The translations under genes were made by a program, and so were the position numbers. From Cristatella mucedo (Eukaryota; Bryozoa; Phylactolaemata; Cristatellidae): a stretch of 64,000 nt of DNA. The stretch spans positions 4,519,501 to 4,583,500 of the forward strand of contig WPIO01000028.1 of assembly GCA_009760855.2 (NCBI GenBank), written 5' to 3'. Positions 1 through 11,469 of this stretch are shown one piece after another (position 1 is the stretch's first letter; each line of letters starts with the position of its first letter). Below the pieces are notes generated by a model, which saw nothing but the letters and a program-made list of their open reading frames with translations, was not told the DNA's origin and ran no database searches.

Positions 1-350
1 GACCCCGACATACTATCTGCTTTAGCAGCTGTCTTGATACTTGTGTTCTGAGCATCCGGTTTGTCGAAGGCTGGGTCAGGCGCGGTGGTAGGTGAAACAA
101 CGCCGTTACTGGTGAACGAAGCCGAGTCTGCTGAGACATTGCTGTCCTCGTCTGCATGCACAAACCGGTCACCGGGAGGAAATGGTCGCCGGCCACCTCT
201 GACGTGGGTGCTGCTACCACGACGGCCTCTTCCGTCAGATGGTCTCTCGTTTGCCTGAGGCTGCCAGGAGCTAGCGCCGAGTGGTCCACCACCTCCACGG
301 GTCCACTGGCCAAAAGTGGAGTCTTTGCCACCTCGTTGCCTGGACTGTTG
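1..350 (-). CDS. CCDC9: CCDC9-like gene, third coding exon (partial, runs off left edge)
   Basis: Read on the minus strand, this stretch is open for its whole length (116 codons plus 2 nt). It follows a clear acceptor (ACATATAG, complement of 351-358). The peptide is rich in Gly, Arg, Ser and Pro, with RG-type patches such as RQRGGK and GRGRRGS in the first 45 residues, then an acidic Ser/Asp stretch. The entry phase is 0, which matches the phase-0 exit of the exon at 2722-2940. An Arg/Gly-rich middle after an N-terminal coiled coil is the CCDC9 layout; human CCDC9 is reported as RNA-binding and associated with the exon junction complex. Further exons must lie left of position 1. An extra small exon between this one and 2722 cannot be excluded. 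Confidence 0.72.
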
Positions 351-448
351 CTATATGTGAGACAAAGCATACAATAGTGCACATACACTTAATATGTTAA
401 TCAGATCGGATACACGTTCAAAATGGACAAACAACTAAAAGGTGTAAA

Positions 449-473
449 GAGAGAGAGAGAGAGAGAGAGAGAG
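449..473. repeat. (GA)n microsatellite
   Basis: About 12 uninterrupted GA units lie just upstream of a LINE fragment, inside an intron of the CCDC9-like gene. Confidence 0.95.
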
Positions 474-499
474 GTCATTGAAGATAAAAAACAGCTCCT

Positions 500-1273
500 G
501 TCCGAACCGGAATATACCCCCCTTTCGTGGTAGAGTAAGTGACATCACTCAATCTATCCAAGATTAGAAGCTGTCTCCCACAGTGGCTTGTAAAAAATTT
601 AACTAGCTCTTTAGTTCTGTCTCGGCTTGATTATTGTAATTCCCTTTTGGCTGGGCTGCCAAAGAAAGCTATTATGCCACTACAGCGGACTATGAATATG
701 GCTGCAAGGTGGTCTTCAAGTCCAAGCGGTTTGAGCACGTGTCGCCTCTGCTAAAAGAGCTAGGATGGTTGCCGGTTGAGCAAAGGATACAGAGCAAAGT
801 TCTTATGCTGACCCACAAGGCCCGCCACGGCTTGGCTCCTTCGTACCTAGCGGAACTGCTGCATCAGTTTCAGCCTGTTCGCGCCCTCAGGTCCTGTGTG
901 GACAATAAATTAGCTGTCCCATTCCTCCGCTTAAAGACAGTTGGCGACAGAAGCTTTAGCTCTGCAGGTCCTAGACTGTGGAACTCGTTTCCACAATTCT
1001 TACGCAACGACAACTACTCTCCAACTGCCGACTATGGCACATCTTTTTTCAGATGTCCTGAACTGCTGCTTCTATGCTACTCACTACCTCAACTGCTCTC
1101 CTGGCTCTGCTATGCTTCCCACTTTCTCTTTGTTGCGTGAGACGAAGTCTGTTGGCTACCGAATGCGTACCGAAAGCCGCTTAGGCTGTGAGAGCGCTAT
1201 ACAAAACTCTCCTGCGTAACACCCACATGGTCTATATGACTTTGTGGAGTTACTGACGGAGATACAATGTACC
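500..1273 (+). mobile_element. LINE fragment, second (divergent) CR1/L2-like family, 3' part
   Basis: Two overlapping frames together encode the C-terminal end of a LINE reverse transcriptase protein. LDYCNSLLAGLPKK lies near 630-670, LGWLPVEQRIQSKV near 756-800, and GDRSFSSAGPRLWNSFPQ near 950-1000. The frame changes near 710-750, so the copy is dead. A second copy of the same 3' region lies at 11470-11815. The motifs are those of CR1/L2-type elements, but the sequence is clearly different from the abundant LINE family in the rest of the window. Confidence 0.85.
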
Positions 1274-2721
1274 TGACCATGAAATCCAAATTGCCAGGAC
1301 AAACTTGCAACACCACAGAGCTCGCCTAGGTTCCAGTGTCAAAGCCAGCCTCACATGTCCACGGTACTGATCATACATAACCACGATGGAAGGCATAAAG
1401 ATCCAGCTGAAGCCTTAATCGGGCACCACAGTTTAAACCAAACACAGAAAAAAGACGACATAAACTACTAATCAAAGCTAATAAAACTCAATGATTTGGA
1501 AGAAAAAAGCCTGGAGGGGCAGCACACATAATCAATTGCTAGCAGCCACCATCTTACGCTACAATAGCCCAAAATACAATCATACTCTAGTGAAAGTCAT
1601 GAATATTTTTACTGATTGTGCAGCCAATTCTAGCAAAAGGTGACAAACCTAAACACAAATTCTCGCTCACTGTTTTCTGCACCTTCAGTTAAACAACAGT
1701 CAACACTCAATGTTCATATATGACAACAAATACGATTAAAAAGCTAAAATGCTTAAACGAGTAAACATAATTAACGTTTCGGGCACAATTGAATTCAATT
1801 ATGCTTAATGTAGCCTCCTTCTTGCACGATCTCAAGTCCATCCCAGTGAGATTCCTTTCTTGCCTTGATGACACTTTTAAGCCAATCCTATGTGTCGACA
1901 GCTCAAAGGCTTGCAGCATATGGTCTATCATGCTGGCGGTGACAAATAGTCCTATTTCTTGCAAAACAACGAAACAATAAGCAAATAACTGACAACAACC
2001 CTATCAATTGCTGCAACCTGGAACGGCATTAATATATTTTTAATAGTGGGGCGGTATGATTATACATTTGGATTTCGAGTGGCTGCGCAAATTTTGTTGC
2101 CGAGCCCATGACTTAGATGATGACCAGCGTGGCGGTTGGGAACGACCGTAGTCAGTCAACTTGCACTTATCCAACGAACACAACTGATTGAAGCACCGTG
2201 GTCCGGCACAGCCCCGTGAAGATGAGGTAGCTACTGCTGCTTTGGCATCTATCCACATGCATGCAACGAGTGTAACAGCTTAGTACATGTCTCCTTCTAG
2301 CAGCCAAATGGAATAATTCCAAAACATACAGTGACTGCCTACAGGCAGCCCGAGCACAGATGAACATAATGTTCCAATATATTTTCTGGACACCCCATAC
2401 TCCCATACTGCTTCTTACAGGGTCTTCCAGAACTCGTGTAAGAATGAAGTGCTGTTCTGCAGATCACGCAGCACGCATTGAAAAGGTTTCTAGCAACACC
2501 GATACATCGGTATAATTATATGCAACCGATTGCTCGAACAGTTTTGTACTTGTCTTGGATTTGCAATATTTTGAATGCTTTATTATTTTGGTAAATACAG
2601 ATCACGAAGTTATGTGCACCAGGCATTTTGATAAACTAGGTAGAACATGCACAAAAAGAGACAGACATAAGTCACTTCAACAAGTGCTTAAGAGCAGCAG
2701 ACAGAGCAGCAGAAGCCTCAC
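1274..2721. other. Intron sequence without a recognised feature
   Basis: This is intron of the CCDC9-like gene. It is moderately AT-rich. No conserved protein motif, tandem repeat or LINE piece was recognised on either strand. Confidence 0.5.
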
Positions 2722-2940
2722 CCAATATTGAGGTTCATCACCTTCCTCTCGCTCTGGCCAATCCTGCCGGTAGTTCGTGTGTGCCCAGCTGTCATCACGG
2801 CCACAAGTTTCATCAGAAAATCGTGACTCATCTTCCCTGACAGGAAAACTGGCATCCCTGCCATGGCGACTATGCTCCGATGCTCCAGCAGAGATAGCAG
2901 CTTTCTGCTCTTCGGCATGCTTCTTGTCTGCCTCTATTTC
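2722..2940 (-). CDS. CCDC9: CCDC9-like gene, second coding exon
   Basis: Minus-strand exon of 219 nt (73 codons), phase 0 in and out. The acceptor TTGCACAG is the complement of 2941-2948 and the donor GTGAGG the complement of 2716-2721. It begins EIEADKKHAEEQKAA, which extends the coiled coil of the previous exon (ending ELEQRYK) exactly as CCDC9 proteins continue after their RRYQ-type motif. The rest is charged and probably disordered, with REDESRFSDE and DWPEREEGDEPQYW near its end. Joining to the phase-0 exon at 350-1 keeps the frame open. The intron to exon 1 is about 10.7 kb and holds two Tc1 relics and several LINE copies. Confidence 0.78.
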
Positions 2941-3261
2941 CTGTGCAACAGGTCGTACACATCCAGGTCAGCCAAGCGCAATGACATCCAGCACAAGACA
3001 CCTATGCTGTTCAAGCACACATAATAGTAACATCAGCAGAAGTACACATTCTGTTGTGAGCAGCACTTATGGAGACCTAGCAGCCAGACCAATCGCCACG
3101 AGGACATTAAGCATACACGGCCCTCCAAACATTTCTACATACCTGCTACCAGCACACTATTTTACTCAGAACACACAGGATTTAGATTGGATCTAACTCA
3201 GTAGCAGTCTTTTATGCAGAAAAATTAAGAAATATATAATTACATGTAACTTATTGAGTAC
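2941..3261. other. Intron sequence without a recognised feature
   Basis: Intron between the CCDC9-like exon and the Tc1 relic. Reading frames here are shadows with no family resemblance. Confidence 0.4.
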
Positions 3262-4330
3262 AATCAATAAATAGTCGAAGCACTATGATTTTTGGTAACT
3301 TCATCCAATTGCCTCGGCATTGACTCCACAAGCTTCTGGCAAGTTTCTGGAGGAATTGACTCCCAGCAATCCCTCAAAAACCCACAGAACTCATCAGGTT
3401 TCATGTGCCTGAGAACTCTAAAGCTTAGAGTGAGATAGACTTTGTCCCAGAGATGTTTTATTGGGGCTTGGCCTCTGAACAATCTCCATTGGTTCGAAGC
3501 CGTAGTCTGCGGGGTTCGTGAAAAACTCTGCAACTGCTACAGCAGTAAGCTTGGGATCGCTGTCGCGCTTCCAACAGAAATCGAGCCTATGAAGAATGTA
3601 AGCAGATGGCAAGCCAATATTTTGCACAATGTCGAAATAGACATTATGATTCATGATTCCTTGAATCCTGCAAAGACGTCCAACACCGAAAGTTAAGAAA
3701 CCTCACACTTCCACAACCGTAATTCACTGTCTTTGGCAGACAAACGTCCATGTATACTTCACCCATTAGCCGGCGATACTTTTTCCTTTTGTCACAGCTA
3801 AAGAGATTGAATTTACTCATCAGCCCACAGCACTCTGCTCCAATGTGCAGTTATCCAATGCTAGTATCGACGAGCAAAATCCAACCTACTTTTTGTACTG
3901 CACAGTCAACAATTGCTTGCATTTGGCCACTCGTGCATTCAGTCATTGTTCGTTAAGCAATCTACTCACGGTATTTTGGCTTACGACCATTCCGGGTACC
4001 TTGGCAGTGACTCTGGAAGTGCATTTAAGCAGTGGCAAACCTGTCCTTCGTCTGCGACTCGAGCACTTCAGCCCCTCTGCATTACCACAGTTAAGAGTGT
4101 TCCTAATAATGTTCCTAAAAGCCCTCTGAGATATGCAGCTGCCTTTTCGATTTCTCGGTTTGACTGGCGATCTCTGTATAGTGACATCAAAACCGTTCTT
4201 GTATCTTCAGAAAGCTGTGCAACTGGTGGCATGTTGTGGTCGCATACCGAGCGTCAATATGGCAACAGCCAGCCCCAACACGTCAAGGAGACACCCGGGT
4301 ATCTCAGCTCATCATTGGTCTAGGTATAGT
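3262..4330 (-). pseudogene. Tc1/mariner-like transposase relic
   Basis: The minus strand gives a decayed Tc1-type transposase. An N-terminal helix-turn-helix-like piece lies near 4290-4130. WADESKFNLFSCDKRK, the region around the second catalytic Asp, lies near 3820-3770, followed by a GCGSV piece. The C-terminal end reads KHLWDK (compare NPIEHLW) and then WESIPPETCQKLVESMPRQL to the stop near 3264. At least three frame changes and several stops break it. The order of motifs and the length of about 1.1 kb fit a full Tc1-like coding region. I could not delimit the terminal inverted repeats. Confidence 0.8.
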
Positions 4331-4639
4331 CGGTGACGAAGCGCACTAAAAATAGGCTCTGCTGGAAAGCCACACAGGCCCATCTGTTTATATAAGAACC
4401 GTTGACTCGGTTGCCGGCGAATGCAGTTACTCACTAAGCTAAGTAAACCAAAATACAACTAAGGCAAACATTATATTAACAGATTGTTACAATTTAATAA
4501 TTAGTGTAGCAACATGACTTAGTCGAATACAGGCATTAGCAACAACATAACTCAGATCGATGGACCAAGGGCATAGAAACTTTTGTAAGGCGAAGTATAA
4601 TTTGGCAAATGCACTTCTCTATACTTCTTTAGTTAAACA

Positions 4640-4914
4640 GACTTCCGTCACGACATCCCCTGACTTGACCACATTTAAAAAAAAATTAAAAACGCATCTA
4701 CTTATGATAGCATTTAGTGGGTCCCCGTGATTCGACCTTTATGTGCTTATGCATGATGACACTGTTACATGCTGCCACTAACCACACTTGCATGCTGACC
4801 CTGTGCATGTCACCCCTAACCATGTTATTTTCCATTCACCATTTGATCAGGTTTCCTTTACAGCAAATGTAAAGCACCTAGAAAGAGATTGAGTTCTCCG
4901 AGGGCGCTTTATCA
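4640..4914 (+). mobile_element. LINE (CR1/L2-like) 3' end, host of a nested insertion
   Basis: 5'-truncated copy carrying the 3' UTR of the abundant LINE family: GCAAATGTAAAGC, then GAGTTCTC and GGGCGCTTTATCA. The tail is interrupted after TTATCA at 4914 and appears to resume at 5902-5950 as TTATCAAGTGTATTATAATAA. The intervening DNA is a minus-strand copy of the same family, so this copy was present first. Confidence 0.85.
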
Positions 4915-5901
4915 TAATAATAATAATAATAATAATAATATTGCACTTGATAAAGCGCCCTCAGAGAACTTAATCACTTTCTAGGCGCTTTACATTTGCT
5001 GCAAAGTGATACGCAATTGAATGGTGAATAAAATCATACTTGATAAACAAACGAAATGAATAGCATGGTTAGGGGTTACATGCACTGGGTCAGCATGCAA
5101 ATGTGGTTAGTGGCAGCATGAACAGTGTCAGCACGCATAAGCACATCGAGGACGAATCACAAGGACCCACTAAATGCTGTCATAAATAGGTATGTTTTTA
5201 AGTTTCTTTTAAATGTGGTCAGGTCAGGGGATGTTCTGATGCAGCACGGGAGGGAGTTCCAGGCTGTGGGAGCATACGAGCTAAATGCACGGTCTCCAAA
5301 GGATTTAAGGTTTGTACGAGGTATTTCTAGACTGTTGGATTCCGAAAAGCGAGTGGTACGATGCTTTGCCTGATGGGGTAGTATATCTGAAAGATAGGCT
5401 GGAGCCATAGAATGAAGAGACCTAAAAGTGAGCGACAAAACCTTGAAGTCAATCCGTTGCTTGACTGGTAACCAGTGCAGGTCGGCGAGAAGTGGAGTAA
5501 TGTGGCAACTGCGACGCTCACGACAGACAAGCCTAGCTGCAGAGTTTTGCACCAGCTGCAATCGCCTGATCGCACATGCTGGTAGGCCAGTAAGCAGTGA
5601 GTTGCAGAAGTCGAGACGAGATGTCACGAATGCATGGACCAACTTGGACGTGGTATCCTTATCTAAACAAGCCCTAATTTTAGCAATGTTATGTAGCTGA
5701 AAATAGGCTGATTTGACTGTGGAGCTGATGTGGTCGTCTAACGAGAGGTCGCTTTGGAATATGACACCTAGATTTCGAGCTGATGCAACTGGAGATATGC
5801 TGGCAGAGCCAATTTTGAAAGTCAGCCTTTCCAATTTCTGAATAACACTAGGTTTGCCCATAACTAGTAAGTTAGTTTTATCATCGTTTAGTTTTAGAAA
5901 A
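4915..5901 (-). mobile_element. LINE (CR1/L2-like), 5'-truncated copy nested in another LINE tail
   Basis: On the minus strand the sequence encodes an almost uninterrupted C-terminal LINE segment: LNDDKTNLLVMGKPS, RNLGVIFQSDLSLDDHISS, SRLDFCNSLLTGLPACAIRR and LHWLPVKQRIDFKVLSL. The 3' UTR and an (ATT)n tail at 4915-4940 follow. The reverse transcriptase core is missing, as expected for 5' truncation. The 6-bp sequence TTATCA flanks it at 4909-4914 and 5902-5907. The long open frame suggests a relatively young copy. Confidence 0.88.
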
Positions 5902-5950
5902 TTATCAAGTGTATTATAATAATAATAATAATAATAATTATTATTATTAA

Positions 5951-7010
5951 GTACAGCTTGACAGAACAAGGACAGTACCCAAAAGCACACTTTCTCTGCA
6001 CATACTCCCAAAGCTAAGCTATGGAACAAAGAAAATTGCCTTGACAGCTGAAATCCCGATCACAGAATAACAACGTGCTGGTCCTATCAACCGTGGCTCC
6101 TTTGACAACTTAAAAATAAATGCTGAGTAGCTGCAAGTCACATACAGGCTTACACTCTCTTAACTCAGGCACTGCTAGAAATGAATGCCATTTTGCTGTA
6201 ACATGCTTGCAGCAGACTGCACAGTAAGTTTCAAACAGCTAAAGTGCAGTCCCCACATTCATTGAAAACATCACTACTATTATCAGCAGTTCTACCTACA
6301 TGTGAGACTTGAGGCGCCTTCATAGATCTGATTGATTGGCCTTTCACACATGGGGCTGGGGAGTTGAAATAGTAGACTAGATCAGCAAGTTTGCTTACTA
6401 GGGAAATCACACCTACTCTGGCAGGAACAGTGACATCCCAGCTGAAAATCTCGGGGAATGAAAGTTTGACAATATGAACGAAGCCTCACTGGGCACAAGC
6501 AGCTACAATACCTATTTCCTTATAACTGGCACAGCGTCGATAAATTTAGTTTCGGATGAGCAAAATAGAATACTCGGTAGAACACTGGCTGTGAATCTAA
6601 CGGCAGCACTGCTATGCTGCCCTGGTTTGGCCTAGGGGTTGAGGCGCTTGATTTAACGATCGATACAAACTTATATACCATGTAACCCAAATAAAAAGTA
6701 ACACCACAAAGCCCAACACACTTTGGACAGTCTTCAAGCAATGCATTAAAGTCTACACAAGTTTCTGGAAAGTTTATTAACTTCTTATACAAACGAACAC
6801 GTCAGCTAGATTAATGGCAGATTTGATGAATACGTTTGAACTACTCGAAGCTCAGTGTCTCCGGATCACCGATGGTCGCTAGATAATATGGTATCTTTTT
6901 TGCTATTATGATTACATCATTTATTGGCATCCATACCATTGCTCTTTAAGGGTAAACGTCGAGAGAATAATGAGAAGATTGGCCCAATAATCGAACAATT
7001 GTTCACGGTA
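5951..7010. other. Intron sequence without a recognised feature
   Basis: About 1 kb inside the first intron of the CCDC9-like gene. A string near 6630 looks like a tRNA A box but has no B box. No coding or repeat family was recognised. Confidence 0.4.
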
Positions 7011-7014
7011 TCTG

Positions 7015-8515
7015 GACCTGCGGAGAAGCTACAGGAAGATATACAGGCAGAGCCATTTTGAGCATCAGGCTTTCAAATTTTGGAGTCACACTAGGTTTAT
7101 CTATAACTAGTGAGTTGGTTTTTATTGTCTTTAGAAAGTTTGCTGTCACCCATGTGCGGATGTCAGCAATACATGCAGCAAGGAAGTTAAGAGAGTTGGA
7201 ACATGCTGGAAGGCTGGGAGGGATCAAAGCATAGGTACTGCTATGTATCAATGACATAGAAGTGAAAGCCCAGATTATGCTTGGCGATTACTTCGGCAAG
7301 ACCAAGCACAGAGCCTTGGCGTACTCCAGTACTTTAACGACTCCTTGGATGATTGTTGCCCATTGACACCAATGCTCTGGAGTCTGCCACTGAGATAGGA
7401 CCAAAATCACTGCAGTGCAATGCCAGCGATGCAAATGCGAGATAAGAGGCTCTCGAGAAGAACTTTTTGTGATCAATAGCACCAACAGCTGCCGAAAGAT
7501 GAAGAAAAACAAGCAGAGAGGCATTACCTACGTCTTCAATCCTCAGAAGGTCGTTATACACCTACAGTAACGCTGAACTCTATGGAGTGATAAGCTCTAA
7601 AATCGGATTGGAACTTACTTGCTAGGTTTAAAGTTTCAATCAAACAGTTTAGCTGGTAGTCTGCTACTACTCGTTCCAGTGTCTTTGATAGTAACTGCAG
7701 CAGGGCGACTGGGCAGAAGTTGCTTAAGTACTCTAGATTTTGTGTCGTTTTCTTTATCAGAGGCATAACAATAGCCGGGGCAAGACCCGAGGCTAAGAAT
7801 ATATTTATTATGTCAGCTATGCATGACATAAGCATGACAGTGGGTAAAGGGTCTAGAAAGATAGTAGCCTTCTTTGACTGGGAGGTGGGTTTCAAATTGA
7901 GGTCACTAGTGGTAGTCTTGAATTCAGGCATTGAGGTGCTCCAAGGAATTGAGGAAGAGAAGTCCTGTGGGGATGTTACTGACAGAGAGGATAACCACCA
8001 CAAGGATGCTAATAATAATATATTTGTATAGGTCCTTCAGAGAACTTAGTCTCTTTCGAGGCACTTTAAATATGCTGTAAAGGAAACAGGATCACTTCGT
8101 AAGGAGCTGACCCTGAAGCGGTTAAGATGGTTGATGGTCGACATCACCATTTTTGGATTGTGTATTTGTGATTTGACAATATTTTAATAGAAGCTGGCCG
8201 TGGCCTTTACTAGGATAGATTGGTAAGATAAACAGTAGTTCTTGTATGCCTGTCGATGTGTAGTCAGTCCTGTTCTTTTGCACACTTTCTCAAGGTTGCA
8301 CTTACTTGACCTAGCTAGTTCAATGTCTGCAGTAAACCATCTTGGTAAGGGTGCAGTGTGCTTAGTTAGAGGTGCATACTCATCAAGAATGTCAGCTAGT
8401 GTCGTATCGTAGCATTCTACCAGTGAGGACAAGCCTCAAGGATTGAGCAGCAGGTGCAAGATAATTTCGTTCGTACGACATCAATGTCAATAATCGTTAG
8501 GTTTTTCGATTCACA
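7015..8515 (-). mobile_element. LINE (CR1/L2-like), old degraded internal copy
   Basis: Minus-strand pieces in several frames follow the LINE order. A linker segment (DEYAPLTKHTAPLPRW, YKNYCLSYQSILVKA) lies near 8410-8190, the start of the reverse transcriptase (ASGLAPAIVMPLIKKTTQ, FCPVALLQLLSKTLERVV) near 7780-7640, and later palm pieces near 7550-7300. Many stops and frame changes make it one of the older copies. The C-terminal segment and 3' UTR are absent. A separate LINE tail interrupts it at about 8010-8105. Confidence 0.8.
8010..8105 (-). mobile_element. Short LINE 3'-tail insertion nested in an older LINE
   Basis: The stretch begins with an AATAAT tail. It then carries the complement of the LINE 3' UTR (TTCAGAGAACTTAGTCTC, GGCACTTTAAATATGCTG) and stops after about 95 bp. 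Sequence on both sides belongs to the older LINE copy, so this is a severely 5'-truncated insertion. Confidence 0.7.
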
Positions 8516-8659
8516 GATGATTGTTAATACGAAGGTGGGTACAAACTGCAACTGAATGAAATTTGAATGTGGTCAGATGTACTGAATTCGATAAAGCGCC
8601 TGAATCCAGCAGCTAAATAAATTCGGAAAACTAAGCACATACCACAGTGGCCATAAGTT

Positions 8660-10775
8660 TTGCTTATAATAATATAATAATACACTTGATAAAACACCCT
8701 CAGAGAACTCAATCTCTTTTTAGACGCTTTAATTTGCTGCAAAGGAAACACGATCGAATGGTTAGTGGTCGCATGCTCGATAAACAACATGAATAACATG
8801 CTTAGGGTGACATGCACATGGTCAGAATGCAAGTGTGGTAATTGGCAGCATGCAACAGTGTCAGCATGCATAGGCACATAAAAGACGAATCTCAGAAACT
8901 TACTAAATGCTGTGATAAATAGGTGTGTTTTTAGTTTCTTTATAAATATGGTGAAGTCAGGGGATGTCGTGACATAAAGTCGGGAGTGAGTTCCAGGCTT
9001 TGGGAGCATACGAACTAAATGCACGGTCTCCAAAGGATTTGAGGTTTGTGCAAGGTATTGGTAAACAGTTACATTCTGAAAAGAGTGGCAGAATGCTTAG
9101 CCTGGCGGGGGAGTAGATCTGATAGGTAGGCTGGAGCCAAAGAATGAAGGGACCTAAAAGTGAGCGCCAAAACCTTGAAGCCGTTGTTTGACTGGTAGCC
9201 AGTGCAGATTGGTGAGAAGTGATATGATGTGGCAACTGCGCCGCTCACGACAGACAAGCCTAGCTTCGGAGTTTTGCACCACCTGCAATCGCCTGATCGC
9301 ACATGCCGGTAGGCCAGCGAGCAGTGAGTTGCAGAAGTCGAGACGGGATATCACGAATGCATGGACCAACTTAGATGTGGTATCCTTATCTAAACAAACC
9401 CGAATTTTAGCAATGTTATGAAGCTGCAAATAGGCGGATTTGACTGTGGAGCTGATATGGTCGTCTAACGGGAGGTCGCTTTGGAATATGACACCTAGAT
9501 TTCGAGCTGATTCAACTAAGAGATATGCTGGCAGAGCCAATTTTGAGAGTCAGCCTTTCCAATTTGTGAATCACACTGGGTTTGCCCATAACTAGTAAGT
9601 TAGTTTTATCGTCATTGGGATATCACGAATGCATGGACCAACTTAGATGTGGTATCCTTATCTAAACAAACCCGAATTTTAGCAATGTTATGAAGCTGCA
9701 AATAGGCGGATTTGACTGTGGAGCTGATATGGTCGTCTAACGGGAGGTCGCTTTGGAATATGACACCTAGATTTCGAGCTGATTCAACTAAGAGATATGC
9801 TGGCAGAGCCAATTTTGAGAGTCAGCCTTTCCAATTTGTGAATCACACTGGGTTTGCCCATAACTAGTAAGTTAGTTTTATCGTCATTTAGTTTAAAAAA
9901 AATTGGTGCCATCCATGTGCGGATGTCATCAATACATGCAGCTAGTGAGTTGAGAGAATTTGAGGTGCTCGAAGGCTGGGAGGGATCAAAGCAAAGGTAC
10001 AACTGAGTGTCATCCGCATAGAAGTGAAAGCCTAGATTGTGCTTGGCAGTCACATCAGCAAGAGGCAGAGTATAAACCGTGAAAAGAACCGGACCTAGCA
10101 CGGAGTTCTGAGGTACGCCATATTTCAGAGGTACCTCAGATGATCTTTGTCCATTCACGTCAATACTCTGGAGCCTCCCACTGAGATAGGACCTGAACCA
10201 CTGCAGGGCAGTGCAAGTGATGCCCAGGCGAGATGAGAGGCGCTATAAAAGGACTTTGTGATCGATAGTATCGAAAGCTGCCGAAAGATCGAGCAAAACA
10301 AGCAGAGACACTCTACCCATGTCTGCATTCCTAAGTAGGTCGTTGTATTCCCTAAGCAACGCTGACTCTGTGGAGTGATTATCTCTAAAGCCAGACTGGA
10401 ACTTACTAGCAAGGTGTGAGGTTTCGATATATGAGTTTAGCTGGTCCGCCACGACCCGTCCCAGTGTCTTTGATAGTAACTGCAGCAGGGCGACTAGGCA
10501 GAAGTTGCTTAAGTTCTCTTGGTCTAGTGTTGATTTCTTGAGAAGTGGCCTGACTACAGCTTTTTTGAAAGGTGCTGGGACATGACCTGAGGCTAATGAC
10601 ATATTAATGATGTTAGTTATGCATGGCAGCAGCAGATCAATGCAACGTATGAGCAGGACAGTGGGAATAGGGTCCAGAGGACTTGTTGTCTTCTTTGATT
10701 GAGATACGAGCTTCAGGACTAGATCACTAGTGACCTGCTTAAATGTAGACATACTTAGCATGACAACCATGGCAT
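8660..10775 (-). mobile_element. LINE (CR1/L2-like), long copy with reverse transcriptase
   Basis: Minus strand from about 10775 down to the AATAATATAATA tail at 8660. The reverse transcriptase start (LLIRCIDLLLPCITNIINMS, FKKAVVRPLLKK) lies near 10670-10510. SKFQSGFRDNHSTES lies near 10420-10370, PLKYGVPQNSVLGPVLFTVY near 10130-10070, and the catalytic FYADDTQLY near 10030-10000. The C-terminal segment follows in pieces down to about 8900, then the 3' UTR. The endonuclease domain is missing, and frameshifts plus an internal 272-bp duplication inactivate it. Confidence 0.9.
9345..9888. repeat. Tandem duplication of about 272 bp inside a LINE copy
   Basis: Copy 1 is 9345-9616 and copy 2 is 9617-9888. 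Over the compared stretches they look identical, and both encode the same LINE segment on the minus strand (SARNLGVIFQSDLPLDDHIS, KDTTSKLVHAFVIS). The duplication breaks the LINE frame. Such low divergence means either a recent duplication or an assembly error. Confidence 0.9.
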
Positions 10776-10899
10776 TGGGGTAGCAGCACCAATTCTGGTA
10801 GGATGTGGACCCTACCTACTATTCTCTTTTTGCTGTTGCGGTTGCACGGATTCGATGAGCTTAAAAGTCACATCGGATGACATATCCTGCCAAACCGCT

Positions 10900-11420
10900 T
10901 GCAATTTGTTCATAGTTTGGCCAGTAAGCTGATTTTCCTACCTAGAACTCTCAGCCTATGCCGAACCACGTTTAATCGGGTTATGGCCCGGGCTTTGACT
11001 AGGCCATTGCAGGCGTGAGAAATGAGACCTGACAAGAAAGTGCAGCCCAACTCGGTCAGTCTGCTTTTGATTGTTGTCCTGTTTATCAACAACGCTAGGG
11101 CCAAGCAGTCGTAATGAACATGGCACAGTAATATTGCCCAGGAATCGCATGCAGCCAACTTCATTCATTGTGCGCTCAATGCAGTGAAGTGCACCTACAT
11201 TGCCGGTTGTGAAGCCTCCGCAGACCACTACTGATCTGGTTCAGAGCTTGCTAGTATAGTAAAGTAGGCAGCAGTAATGCTTCATCACTTCTGCGACGAA
11301 CGTAGAATCGATTGCAGTTGCCATAAACGGTGAAATTACGTTCTCCGGTGAAAAATACTTGCCTCCAATCTTTGGTTCCAATACATGTGCTGTTACTCAT
11401 ACTCAGGACTTTCTTCTTCG
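10900..11420 (-). pseudogene. Second Tc1/mariner-like transposase relic (central part)
   Basis: Minus-strand frames read GFTTGNVGALHCIERTMN, then LGPSVVDKQDNNQKQTDR (compare the QQDNDPKHT motif of Tc1 transposases), then SRLQWPSQSPGHNPIK (compare LQWPAQSPDLNPIEN). These are the blocks around the second and third catalytic acidic residues. At least one frameshift separates them. The N terminus and the last quarter are missing or unrecognisable. Confidence 0.75.
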
Positions 11421-11469
11421 CGGGCTTCTATCAGCAGCAGAATTTTCTTTGCTATGCTTGTCATAGGAC

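Noticed and set aside
1-377. Plus-strand frames at the left edge
   Set aside because: The minus-strand frame is open over the full 350 bases, has a good acceptor and fits the CCDC9-like gene, so these are its shadows.
6620-6660. A-box-like TGGCCTAGGGGTTGAGGCG
   Set aside because: No B box within the following 80 bases and no tRNA fold.
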